From DGNJ01 sp002388905 (GTDB taxonomy: Bacteria > Pseudomonadota > Gammaproteobacteria > Pseudomonadales > Porticoccaceae), in NCBI GenBank assembly GCA_036843405.1, contig DAITSJ010000005.1, positions 124,001-188,000 on the forward strand: a stretch of 64,000 nucleotides of DNA, written 5' to 3'. Positions 25,361-33,945 of the stretch are shown here, piece by piece (positions within the stretch are counted from its first letter, which is position 1; each line of letters begins with the position of its first letter). Position numbers and translations under genes: made by a program. The notes under the pieces are model-generated. The model saw nothing but the letters and a program-made list of their open reading frames with translations, did not search any database and was not told where the DNA came from.

Positions 25361-27325
25361 ATGACCCTGCAAAAAATTTTTGAGCCCCTCACTATTGCCG
25401 GCGCGCGTTTGCCCAACCGTGTCGTGCGCACGGCTCATGCCACCAATATAGGGGCCGGCCGTCTAACGGACGACCTGGTCGCCTATCACGAGGCGCGGGC
25501 ACGGGGAGGCGTGGGCCTCTCCCTGCTGGAAATTCTTTCGGTACACGCCAGCAGCCCGGGGCCCCTGATGATCGGCGATGACCTGCGGGCAGGCCATGAA
25601 CGGTTGATGGACGCCGTCGCCCCCCACGGGATGGCGGTTTTCCAGCAGTTGTGGCACGGCGGCCACCACGCCGCTCCGCTGGACGGGGGGCCGCCCTGGT
25701 CGGCATCGGATATACCCAGTCCCTTGCTGGGCGTGGTGCCGGTGGCCATGACCCGGACCATGATCGACGAGGTGGTGGCAGCCTACGCCAATGCGGCGAG
25801 ACTGTGCGAGGAAAACGGGCTTGACGGCGTTGAGATCCACTGCGCCCATGGTTACCTGATCCAGCAGTTTTTGTCGCCGGCCACCAATCGTCGGCAGGAC
25901 GATTATGGCGGCAGCTTTGCCAATCGCGCGCGCTTGCTTCTCGAAGTGGTGCGCGCGACCCGCGCTGCCGTGAGGCCGTCCTTTGCCGTCGGGGTCAGGC
26001 TATCCCCGGACGGCGCCGAGGGAGGAGTCACCATTGCCGATAACCGGGAAATCCTCCGTCTCCTGCAGGAGGAATCCCTGGTGGATTTCGTGGACGTATC
26101 CCTTGGTAGCTATTACACCTTCCCCAAGCTGATCGGTGGCATGCACGAACCTGTGGGTTACGAAATGCCGTCCAGTTCCCCGATAACCGCTGTCGCCGAT
26201 GTCCCGGCACTGGTCACCGGCCGGTTTCGCACACTCGAGGAAGCCGAGCAGGTACTGCGCAGCGGCGAGGCGGACCTGGTGGGCCTGACCCGGGCCACCA
26301 TCGCCGACCCGGACCTGGTGGCCAAGACCCGGGTCGGCCAGGCGCACAGGGTTCGGCCCTGTATTGCCTGCAACCAGGGATGCGTCGGCAACCTGATGGG
26401 GCCGGAACAGCGCATGAGTTGCGTCGTCAATCCCGTTGTGGGTTACGAGAAAGAAATGGGTGAGGACCTGATCAAGCCGGCCGGAAAAGTCCGCAATGTG
26501 TGGGTAATCGGCGGCGGGCCGGCGGGTCTCGAGGCGGCAAGGGTTGCCGCCCTGCGGGGCCACCGGGTTACCCTGGCCGAAGCCGGTTCACGGCTGGGCG
26601 GGGCGGTACTGCTTGCCGCGCGATTACCCACCCGGCACGGTTTGACGGATTTTACCCACTGGTTGATCGACGAAATCGAGCGCCTGGGGGTCAGGGTCAG
26701 GCTCAATACGTTTATGGATGTCGACGAAATCACCGGCGAGAATCCGGACGCCGTTATCGTCGCCACCGGCGCCGTGCCCAGGGACGAAGGCCTGCAAATC
26801 CGGGAGCCGGGTAAACCCATTGCCGGATTCCAACAGGCCCATGTGCTTTCGACTGTCGACCTGCTCGGACAGTATCGCGACCTGGCGGGCAAGACGGTCG
26901 TGGTCAGCGACGACGTGGGGCACTACGAGGGCCTGGGCGTCAGCGAGTACCTGCTGGAAAAAGGCTGTCATGTCCACCTGGTCACCCCGGCTACCGCTAT
27001 CGGCCGGCTGGTGGAACCGGCCCTGATGACGGAGCCGGCCCTGGAACGTATGGCAGGCCACGGCGATCGCTTCACGCCCTGGACGCGGTGCCGGGTTCTG
27101 GAGACCGTGCCCGGGCGCACCGTTATCGCCCCCGCGTATGGTGGCGAAGGTCGTGCAATCGGTGCCGATTTGCTGGTAGCGGTGGCGGCGGGTCGACCCT
27201 GTCGGGAGCTTTTCGACGGGCTGCAAGGGTACGTCCCGGAACTGGCCGTCGTCGGCGACGCCAGTTCGCCCCGGGGTCTGCAAGCCGCAGTGCGGGAAGG
27301 CCACCGGGCGGGCCGTTGTCTGTAA
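25361..27325 (+). CDS. FMN/FAD/[4Fe-4S] oxidoreductase (2,4-dienoyl-CoA reductase type)
   Basis: A 654-residue flavoprotein. Residues 1-365 form an Old-Yellow-Enzyme TIM barrel with HCAHGYLIQQFLSP (160-173). The Fe-S cluster motif is Cys334-x2-Cys337-x3-Cys341-x12-Cys354. A pyridine-nucleotide/FAD domain begins at VIGGGPAGLEAA (about 382). This is the layout of 2,4-dienoyl-CoA reductase, trimethylamine dehydrogenase and the bile-acid BaiCD/BaiH enzymes, which reduce C=C bonds or demethylate amines; an enoate or dienoyl reductase role fits the neighbours. ATG 25361 begins MTLQKIFEPL, the standard family start. It is the last gene of the operon; the next gene is convergent. Confidence 0.9.
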   Translation: MTLQKIFEPLTIAGARLPNRVVRTAHATNIGAGRLTDDLVAYHEARARGGVGLSLLEILSVHASSPGPLMIGDDLRAGHERLMDAVAPHGMAVFQQLWHGGHHAAPLDGGPPWSASDIPSPLLGVVPVAMTRTMIDEVVAAYANAARLCEENGLDGVEIHCAHGYLIQQFLSPATNRRQDDYGGSFANRARLLLEVVRATRAAVRPSFAVGVRLSPDGAEGGVTIADNREILRLLQEESLVDFVDVSLGSYYTFPKLIGGMHEPVGYEMPSSSPITAVADVPALVTGRFRTLEEAEQVLRSGEADLVGLTRATIADPDLVAKTRVGQAHRVRPCIACNQGCVGNLMGPEQRMSCVVNPVVGYEKEMGEDLIKPAGKVRNVWVIGGGPAGLEAARVAALRGHRVTLAEAGSRLGGAVLLAARLPTRHGLTDFTHWLIDEIERLGVRVRLNTFMDVDEITGENPDAVIVATGAVPRDEGLQIREPGKPIAGFQQAHVLSTVDLLGQYRDLAGKTVVVSDDVGHYEGLGVSEYLLEKGCHVHLVTPATAIGRLVEPALMTEPALERMAGHGDRFTPWTRCRVLETVPGRTVIAPAYGGEGRAIGADLLVAVAAGRPCRELFDGLQGYVPELAVVGDASSPRGLQAAVREGHRAGRCL

Positions 27326-27348
27326 AGGTCAGTGCCGTTTAACGCCCT

Positions 27349-28113
27349 TCAGGAGTTGATGCCGAGCCCGCCGTCCACGGTAAAGGCCGCTCCGGTGATG
27401 AAGGCCGCTTCCGATGAACAAAGATAGGCTGCCATGCTGGCGATGTCGCCGGGTTCGCCGATCCGGCCCAGCGGATGCATGGCCTTGTAACTGTCCATAA
27501 GCGCCTCTCCGTCTTCAACCTGGGCGATCACCTTATCCAGCATGGGGGTGTGAATCACACCGGGGTTGATGGCGTTGCAGCGAATGCCGTAGCCGCTGCG
27601 GGCGCAGTGCAGGGCAACGGACTGGGTCATCAGCGCAACCCCGGCCTTGGAGGTATTATAGGCAACCAACTCGGGCTGGGGCTTGAAGGCGGACACGGAG
27701 GCGATATTGACGATGGAACCTCCCTTGCGCTCCTTCATCAGGCCAATGGCGAAACGGCACCCGAGGAAGGTGCCGCGGGTGTTGATGGCAAGAGTCCTGT
27801 CGAAATCGTCGATAGCTACGTCTTCCACCGAGCCCATGAGGGTGACGCCGGCATTGTTGACCAGGGCGTCCAGCCTGTCGAAATCCTGGCGGGCGGTAGC
27901 CATCACTCTTTGCCAGTCGTCCACCGAACTGGTGTCATGGTGGAGAAAGCGGGCGGCGTCGCCGAGTTCGGCAGCGGCCTTTTCGCCGGCCTCCCGGTCG
28001 ATATCGGTGATCAGAACCCGGGCACCTTCCTCGACAAACCGCCGGGCGATGCCCAGACCGAGTCCCGAAGCGGCGCCGGTGACAATGGCGCACTGATTTT
28101 CCAGACGATTCAT
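27349..28113 (-). CDS. SDR family oxidoreductase (G)
   Basis: A 254-residue classical SDR with TGAASGLG, NNAG, Ser in NIASVSA, Tyr/Lys in YNTSKAG and an ending FITGAAFTVDGGLGINS. Unlike the preceding SDRs it is on the minus strand, convergent with the flavoprotein gene (23-bp gap). Its 5' side faces a 205-bp divergent region with a palindrome copy 95 bp upstream of its start, so it is probably regulated with the set rather than with the SDR operon. Confidence 0.9.
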   Translation of the reverse strand: MNRLENQCAIVTGAASGLGLGIARRFVEEGARVLITDIDREAGEKAAAELGDAARFLHHDTSSVDDWQRVMATARQDFDRLDALVNNAGVTLMGSVEDVAIDDFDRTLAINTRGTFLGCRFAIGLMKERKGGSIVNIASVSAFKPQPELVAYNTSKAGVALMTQSVALHCARSGYGIRCNAINPGVIHTPMLDKVIAQVEDGEALMDSYKAMHPLGRIGEPGDIASMAAYLCSSEAAFITGAAFTVDGGLGINS

Positions 28114-28207
28114 ATGCCTTTCCCCGGCAGCGTGTTGGACGATGGGAGCTTTGCCGAAAAGCGGACAATTTTTGTTGACGGAAGATCATTGCATGGCGAC
28201 AATAAAA

Positions 28208-28225
28208 AAGCAAACAGGGCTGTTT
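28208..28225. promoter_or_regulatory. Palindromic operator candidate, site 5
   Basis: AAGCA-AACAGGGC-TGTTT: the right half is exact, the left has one mismatch. It is almost equidistant from the divergent SDR G (95 bp) and Dabb-PASTA (94 bp) start codons. A tighter 14-bp reading (AAACA-N4-TGTTT) overlaps it; I prefer the 8-bp spacing because it aligns with the other sites and keeps the C at core position 8. Confidence 0.5.
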
Positions 28226-28318
28226 TAAATATGGCCAAACAAAGGCCCGGTTAAATCAAATACTGCGCCACCCACTCGGCCAGGCACGGAAAACACACTT
28301 ATCAGTCAGGGGGACCAG

Positions 28319-28951
28319 ATGATCAGGCACGTCGTGATGATCAAATTCAAGGAAGACGCCAAACAGGCGGACATCGACCGTTTTGTCGAGGAAGTCAAGA
28401 AATTGCCCCACCTCAACCGGGAAATCCGGGACTACAGCCACGGGTTTTGTGTCAATCCCCGGTTTCACAGCGGCGATTTCGATTTCGCCAACTGTTGCGA
28501 TATCGATAGCTACGAGGCGATGGAGCGCTATATGTCCCACTGGGCCCATCTGCGAATGACGCCGTTCCTGCCCGACATCCTGGAAAATATGATCTCCTTC
28601 GATTGGGAAATCGATTATCACGGCCCCCCGTTCGATGAGGAGGCCGCAAGAGAGGAGGCGGAGAAGGAAAAGGCGCGGGTACTGCCCAGCCATGATGATC
28701 CCGGCAAGGCTTATGTACCGGAAGTGCGCGGCCAGACCGTGGCCCGGGCACGCGAAATGCTCACCCGGGTGGGCCTCGAGCTGGATGAGGATATCGAGTG
28801 GATCATGGGTTCGGTCTGGGCACCGGACCGGATCATGGCCTGTTCCCCCGAGCAGGGTTCGGAAGTGGACAAGGGAACCCGTGTCAGGCTGAGTGTCACC
28901 GGCGACTGGCTGTGTGGTCCCGAGCCCGCGCCGGGACCCTCGCCCTGGTAA
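28319..28951 (+). CDS. Dabb-domain protein fused to a PASTA domain
   Basis: A 210-residue protein. Residues 1-97 are a stress-responsive A/B-barrel (Dabb) domain (MIRHVVMIKFKEDA, then HGFCVNPRF, DFANCCDIDSYEAMERYMSHWAH). An acidic charged linker (about 105-122) leads to a PASTA-like domain at 132-195 (VPEVRGQTVARAREML, then CSPEQGSEVDKGTRVRLSV). Dabb proteins include olivetolic-acid-cyclase-like enzymes and small catabolic helpers. PASTA domains normally sit outside the cell on Ser/Thr kinases and penicillin-binding proteins. No signal peptide or membrane segment is visible, so this fusion should be cytoplasmic. SD AGGGGG precedes ATG 28319. Confidence 0.82.
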   Translation: MIRHVVMIKFKEDAKQADIDRFVEEVKKLPHLNREIRDYSHGFCVNPRFHSGDFDFANCCDIDSYEAMERYMSHWAHLRMTPFLPDILENMISFDWEIDYHGPPFDEEAAREEAEKEKARVLPSHDDPGKAYVPEVRGQTVARAREMLTRVGLELDEDIEWIMGSVWAPDRIMACSPEQGSEVDKGTRVRLSVTGDWLCGPEPAPGPSPW

Positions 28952-29000
28952 AGGACACAAGGTTCCCCGGGGAACGATAACGCGATAACGGAGACCCGTG

Positions 29001-29840
29001 ATGACCGCCCCGCTCGCGCTCCACCATTTCACGATCGCCGACACCTCGCCCCTCGAACTGGTGGAGATCGCCGCCCGGGCGGGCTGCGATGCTGTCTGCA
29101 TTTTTGTCGACTCGCCGCAGGAGCCGGCGCCGGGTCAGGCTATATCCCGGCCGTTGTTTCCCGTGGTAACCGACGCCATGCAGCGGGAATTTGCCGGCCG
29201 TTTGAAGGACTTTGGCGTTGCCGTTACGAATATAGAGTTTTTCCCGTTGGCGCCGGAAACCGATCTCGATGTTTTCCGGGACAAGCTGGCGTTGGGGGCC
29301 GAACTCGGCGCCCGGCTCGCCGTCACCCATATTCATGATCCGGATCCGGCTCGGGCAACCGATACTTTGGCCCGGTTCGGCGAACTCGCCGCCGGCTACG
29401 AGCTCCAGGTGGGCCTGGAGTTTATGGGTTTGTCGCCGGCATGCGGCGATCTGCACACCGCCGTGGGCTATGTCCGGGACGCAGGACAGGCGAACATCGG
29501 GATCGCCATCGACGCCCTGCACCTGTACCTGACGGGCGGAACAGCGGCTGATGTGGCCGCCCTGGATGAGTCCCTGATTGCCTACGCCCAGTTGTGCGAC
29601 AGCCCCGCCTACGCCCCGGAAGCGCTGCCCCTGGAAACCGACCGCTATCTGGAAGCTGCTTTTGAGCGCCAGGTGCCGGGGGAAGGGTCGCTTGCCCTTG
29701 GCGACCTGGTCGGGGCTCTGCCCGGGGACACATTTTACGATGTGGAAGTTCCACTACCCACATTGGCAAAGCAAGGCGTCTCCGCGCTTGAGCGGGCCCG
29801 ACTCGCCGTGCAGGGAGCCCGGCGGTTCACGGTGGGCTGA
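29001..29840 (+). CDS. Sugar phosphate isomerase/epimerase-like TIM-barrel protein (1)
   Basis: A 279-residue xylose-isomerase-like TIM barrel (AP endonuclease 2 fold). Segments such as AVTHIHDPD, GLEFMGLSP and GIAIDALHLYLTGG place metal-binding acidic/His residues at strand ends. Members isomerise or epimerise sugars, or act as dehydratases and inosose-type enzymes. In this non-sugar context the substrate is unknown. ATG 29001 is adjacent to an in-frame GTG 28998. It is 49 bp after the Dabb-PASTA gene and likely co-transcribed. A second, distinct member is at 44435-45304. Confidence 0.83.
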   Translation: MTAPLALHHFTIADTSPLELVEIAARAGCDAVCIFVDSPQEPAPGQAISRPLFPVVTDAMQREFAGRLKDFGVAVTNIEFFPLAPETDLDVFRDKLALGAELGARLAVTHIHDPDPARATDTLARFGELAAGYELQVGLEFMGLSPACGDLHTAVGYVRDAGQANIGIAIDALHLYLTGGTAADVAALDESLIAYAQLCDSPAYAPEALPLETDRYLEAAFERQVPGEGSLALGDLVGALPGDTFYDVEVPLPTLAKQGVSALERARLAVQGARRFTVG

Positions 29841-29997
29841 TGAGATGGAGCTTCATGTCAACGAGCCATTCCATGCCTTTGCGGGTTTGGTGGATACCGG
29901 GATCGCGGGCTTTATCCCTGTTTTTGGTCGATGGTCAATGGTCGTGCGGCAATCGTTAAATCAGTTCAAAAAAGCATGAAATGAAAGGGGAATATAA

Positions 29998-31779
29998 ATG
30001 ATCATGAACTGTGCGAAACCCTGGTATGCCGGGGCGTCGTTGCGCCACACCCTGTTCGTTGCGCTGGCGACGATCTGTTTCAGCCTGTTGGCTTTCCAGG
30101 GTGCGCGCGCGGCCGATAGGTTCTCCCTTGCCGGCACGGTCAGCTCGGCCGGGGAAGGCGCCATGGAAGGGGTAGTGGTTATCGCCCAGAGGGAAGGCGA
30201 CACGGTTTTAACGGCTGTCACCTCCGATGATAGCGGCCGCTATGCCTTCCCCCGCGACAGGCTGAAGGCAGGTGACTACAGCATTCGTATCCGCGCGGTG
30301 GGTTATCGGCTCCCGGAGGCCGACGCGCCGCGCAAAGTGACAGTGCGGATAGACAAAGCCGCACAGCTCGACCTGACTCTGGAGCCGGTCACCGACAAGT
30401 CGCGACTGGCCGCCCAGCTCACCTCCCTGGAATGGGTGCAGAGCTTTCCGGGCACGCCGGCGCAAAAGGATTTGCTGGTCCGCAACATGGTCAACTGCGC
30501 CTTCTGCCATTCCCTGGAGCGGGTGGTCCGTTCCCCCCACACGGCGGAAGGATTCCTGTCGGTGATTCAGCGCATGAAAATCTACGAGACCGACCACTCT
30601 TCGGCGGAGCGGATCCAGATCGTGTCCACGCCGGACCCTCTTGAAGGACTCATGTGGTACGGGCGAAAGGCGAAGGACATTGCCGACTATCTGGCCACGC
30701 TCAATCTCAGCGGTGGCAAGGCCACCTGGGACTACCCGCTGAAAACCCTGCCTCGCCCCAGCGGTGAAGGCACCGAGGCCGTCGTCACGGTATACCCCAT
30801 TCCGCGCCAGCCCAGTGTGATCCACGACCTGGACGTGGATGCCGAGGGCAATGTCTGGTACGGCAATACCGGCTGGGATTATATCGGTAAGCTCGACCCG
30901 GATACCGGCGAATTCCAGGAGTGGGAAGCGCCCAATTTCCGCCCGCCGGCCGAGCCGGGTACGCAGCGTATCCTGGGTGTGATGGATATCCAGGTGGACC
31001 CCGAGGGCCGGGTATGGGCGGCTGTCGGCGGCACCAAGCAGACCGTGTTTTTGCCGGAAACCGAGCAGTGGCGTATCTACGACCTGCCGGTCATCTGGAA
31101 GAACCCCTTCCTGAGCCCGGTGCGTGAGGGCGAGAAGGCGATCTGGGGAACCGGCCTGACCCGGCCGCCGGAAGGCGACGAGTGGCCCGAATATGCCTTC
31201 CGGCGCAATATCGAGACAGGCGAACTGAGCGAGGGTATCGATCTGTTTGGTGGCAAACCAGTGCCCCAGGACCCGAACCGGGCCAATCAGCGCAACTACT
31301 GCTACATGATGGAGCAGGACAAGAACGGCAATTTCCTCTGCACCACTCCTGAAGCGTCCGCCATTACCCGGGCCGATGCCGACGGCAACGTCCGGATGAT
31401 ACCCACGCCCACGCCCCACGCCTACCCGCGGCGCGGCTACCGGGACGACCAAAACCGGTTCTGGTTCACCGAGTTCTGGGCCGACCGGATCGGCGTTATC
31501 GACCTGGATACGGACGAGATCAAGGAATACCCGTTAGAGCCGCGCTATATATCGCCCTATTACGCCCGACCCGATGCAAAGGGCTATATCTGGGTCTCCA
31601 GTACCGGGTCCGACCGTCTGCTGCGGCTCGATCCAAGGACCGGGGAAGTGGTCAAGTACCTGATGCCGGTCTACTACGATGCCCGCAAGGTGGTCGTGGA
31701 TACCTCGGCAGACCATACCACCGTCTGGTTGCCGAACAAGAACCGGGCGCAGCTGATCCGGGTGGAAATCCCGGATTGA
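29998..31779 (+). CDS. Periplasmic c-type cytochrome fused to a beta-propeller (Vgb-like)
   Basis: A 593-residue exported protein. The signal peptide ends near residue 38 (FQGARA). Residues about 42-130 are a carboxypeptidase-regulatory/CNA-B-like beta-sandwich. A single haem-binding CxxCH motif is Cys167-Ala-Phe-Cys170-His171, with Met193 a possible distal ligand. Residues about 255-590 are a six- or seven-blade propeller of virginiamycin-B-lyase/SMP-30 type with repeated D-x-G-x-(V/I)-W motifs. It probably carries out or receives electrons from a periplasmic oxidation, but the substrate is unknown. SD AAAGGGG precedes ATG 29998. Confidence 0.85.
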   Translation: MIMNCAKPWYAGASLRHTLFVALATICFSLLAFQGARAADRFSLAGTVSSAGEGAMEGVVVIAQREGDTVLTAVTSDDSGRYAFPRDRLKAGDYSIRIRAVGYRLPEADAPRKVTVRIDKAAQLDLTLEPVTDKSRLAAQLTSLEWVQSFPGTPAQKDLLVRNMVNCAFCHSLERVVRSPHTAEGFLSVIQRMKIYETDHSSAERIQIVSTPDPLEGLMWYGRKAKDIADYLATLNLSGGKATWDYPLKTLPRPSGEGTEAVVTVYPIPRQPSVIHDLDVDAEGNVWYGNTGWDYIGKLDPDTGEFQEWEAPNFRPPAEPGTQRILGVMDIQVDPEGRVWAAVGGTKQTVFLPETEQWRIYDLPVIWKNPFLSPVREGEKAIWGTGLTRPPEGDEWPEYAFRRNIETGELSEGIDLFGGKPVPQDPNRANQRNYCYMMEQDKNGNFLCTTPEASAITRADADGNVRMIPTPTPHAYPRRGYRDDQNRFWFTEFWADRIGVIDLDTDEIKEYPLEPRYISPYYARPDAKGYIWVSSTGSDRLLRLDPRTGEVVKYLMPVYYDARKVVVDTSADHTTVWLPNKNRAQLIRVEIPD

Positions 31780-31953
31780 TCGTGGTCAGTACACCGGAAA
31801 ATGCGTGTTATTCGTCAAGTAGTAGCAAAACGATTATTGATCTGGACGCTGAGCAGGCCGGGTAGAGAGCGATTGGGCGGTATTGATTGTCTTGCGCAGG
31901 GCCTCTCGGATGATTTGCTGAAAAAGTAACCGTAACTATTTCAGGGGGCTCTC

Positions 31954-32433
31954 GTGAACCGGCATCTTACTCCGGATATTGTCGCGGATCGCATGGCTGT
32001 CAGTGACGTCGTCATCCAATATGCCACAGCACTGGATCAACGAAACTGGTCTTTGCTTCGATCCATCCTGTGCGAACGAATCTGGATCGATTATCGAAGC
32101 TTCGATCCTGAATTGAATCTTGAAATGGCCGCCGACGAATGGGTTGACAGGGTAAAGGGACTGGGAGGCTTTGACGCGACGCAACACCTGAGTACAAACC
32201 ATGTGCATCACCTGAGCGGTGACTCTGGCACCTGTGTTTCCTACATGCATGCCGGACACTTCCTGAGCAGGCCGGACGGCGATTACTTCTGTTTCCTTTA
32301 TGGCTATTACACAACCGAGCTGACTCGTTATCCTGACGGCTGGAAAATTCACAAAGTAACGCTCGACATTACCGCCAGGCACGGCGATTCAAGGGTTTTT
32401 GGCTGGGCATTTGATTCGGTGGGAAATGGCTGA
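31954..32433 (+). CDS. SnoaL/NTF2-like protein (2)
   Basis: A 159-residue SnoaL_4-type protein starting at GTG 31954 after AGGGGG. The first helix (DVVIQYATALDQRNWSLLRSIL) and central HLSTNHVHHLSG strand are typical. Possible role: isomerase, dehydratase or binding protein for a pathway intermediate. Base composition is visibly less GC-rich than the neighbours, as in the next gene, hinting that the pair 31954-33364 entered together. It is 52 bp before the luciferase-like gene. Confidence 0.83.
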   Translation: MNRHLTPDIVADRMAVSDVVIQYATALDQRNWSLLRSILCERIWIDYRSFDPELNLEMAADEWVDRVKGLGGFDATQHLSTNHVHHLSGDSGTCVSYMHAGHFLSRPDGDYFCFLYGYYTTELTRYPDGWKIHKVTLDITARHGDSRVFGWAFDSVGNG

Positions 32434-32485
32434 TTTTTGAACAGAGAGCGTTCGCCGAAAATATTGGAGAATTGGAGATAAGCAG

Positions 32486-33364
32486 ATGCGTATTGGCGCC
32501 GTTTTCCCGCAAACAGAGATCGGAACAGACCCCGGCGTAATTCGCGACTATGCCCAGGCAGTCGAAGAAATGGGATATGACCATATCCTTGCTTACGACC
32601 ATGTCCTGGGCGCTAATCTGGCCAGCCGGCCCGATTGGAATATGCCTTATAGCCACGATAGCGTCTTCCATGAGCCGTTGGCTTTATTCGCCTATCTCGC
32701 CGGGGTTACAAAACATATCGGGCTGGCTTCGGGGATTATAGTGCTGCCGCAGCGACAGACGGCAATGTTTGCCAAGCAGGCTGCCAACGTCGATGTGTTC
32801 TCCGGTGGCCGGCTCAGGCTGGGATTCGGTACTGGCTGGAATGAGGTGGAGTACGAGGCTCTGGGTGTGCCAATGAAAGGCCGGGGAACACGCTTGGACG
32901 AACAGGTGGATGTTTTGCGTCAGCTGTGGTGCGGAGACCCCATTACTTACCGGGGCAAGTTCCATAGCATCTCCGATGCAGGCATTAATCCGCCCCCGGT
33001 AAACAAAGGTATTCCAATATGGTTTGGCGGTATCACCGATGCGGCAATGCGTCGTGTGGCCCGCATTGGAGATGGCTGGATACCTGTCCTGCCCGCCGAA
33101 CAGGCCGAAGAAAAAATAGGTCAGCTACATGAATTGATAAGTTCGGCGGGTCGCGATCCCTCCCATATAGGGGTGGAAAATATTATTTTCGTCGGTCAAA
33201 CGATTGGCGGGCCAGTGAGGTCCTGGGAAGATGCTGCCGAGGATTTCAGGGTTTGGCAAGCGGCAGGCGCCAGCCATGTGTCGATCCATACCATGGCTGC
33301 CGGGTTGAAATCCCCTGACGAACACCTGCACTTTCTGGAGCGCTTTATGGGTGCGGTGAGCTGA
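32486..33364 (+). CDS. LLM-class (luciferase-like, F420/FMN) oxidoreductase
   Basis: A 292-residue bacterial-luciferase-like TIM-barrel protein of the TIGR03619 kind. The N-terminus MRIGAVFPQTEIGTDP, the GLASGIIVLPQR and SGGRLRLGFGTGWNEVEYEALG segments and IPIWFGGITDAAMRRVARIGDGW are typical. Members use F420H2 or FMNH2 and either reduce C=C/C=O or act as monooxygenases; a partner flavin reductase is not adjacent. SD GGAG precedes ATG 32486. Its lower GC matches the preceding SnoaL gene. The following 581 bp separate it from TonB receptor 2. Confidence 0.88.
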   Translation: MRIGAVFPQTEIGTDPGVIRDYAQAVEEMGYDHILAYDHVLGANLASRPDWNMPYSHDSVFHEPLALFAYLAGVTKHIGLASGIIVLPQRQTAMFAKQAANVDVFSGGRLRLGFGTGWNEVEYEALGVPMKGRGTRLDEQVDVLRQLWCGDPITYRGKFHSISDAGINPPPVNKGIPIWFGGITDAAMRRVARIGDGWIPVLPAEQAEEKIGQLHELISSAGRDPSHIGVENIIFVGQTIGGPVRSWEDAAEDFRVWQAAGASHVSIHTMAAGLKSPDEHLHFLERFMGAVS

Positions 33365-33945
33365 TACCTGTGTGCCGGGCTGGTCTCTCTCGTATCATCG
33401 AGCGCTAAACAGATTTCATATGATCGCGGCGTTTATGCCTTCCGCACGATATTGTATCAAGAGCAATCCGTGGATCAGGCTATGATTGCGGTGCCGGGAC
33501 CGTAACTTTGATGAACTCGCAGTCTCTCCGGGAAGGTGGCGGCCTGTTTATTGAGTATTCCGGGTCGTCGTTCGGGTGGAAGCGGATAAGGACGAAGGTG
33601 AAGGCTTCGAAGTGGCCGGACCCGGACTTCCCGGCCGCTTCCGGCTTATTCAGGCGGAATCGGGAACCCGGGTCATTCCACCACAAGAAACAGAGTGTAC
33701 GGTGATACCGGAGTAATTCCTGGCGATCCCTTGCAGGTGGTACCGGTCTCCGGCATTTTTTTGGTCGATCGACTAAATATTTTTCCAATAATTATTGACA
33801 AGTCAGAATCCTCTTCGTAAATTGTCGGCTTATCTAACAAACAAACAGGTCGGTTTTTGAAGGCGGCCGTATCCTTTTTCAGGCAAATAACCTCCGATGG
33901 CGCGGCCAGAACTGGGGGATAAAACCACGATGGGAGGGAAACTTC
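33365..33945. other. Intergenic region with operator, otherwise unassigned
   Basis: 581 bp. A 65-codon plus-strand frame (33508-33705) and a 102-codon minus-strand frame (33480-33788) overlap each other; neither has a good ribosome-binding site or recognisable domain. The right third (from 33770) is AT-rich, holds the palindrome at 33839-33856 and must contain the TonB receptor promoter. Confidence 0.55.
33839..33856. promoter_or_regulatory. Palindromic operator candidate, site 6
   Basis: AAACAAACAGGTCGGTTT: the left half is exact, the right half GGTTT has one mismatch, with 8-bp spacing and C/G core positions variable only at 11. It lies 90 bp upstream of TonB receptor 2. The same GGTTT variant occurs at sites 7 and 11. 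Confidence 0.6.

Noticed and set aside
33480..33788. Overlapping open frames on both strands between the luciferase-like gene and TonB receptor 2
   Set aside because: No ribosome-binding site, no motif, and they overlap each other. They are probably non-coding, though a decayed gene cannot be ruled out.
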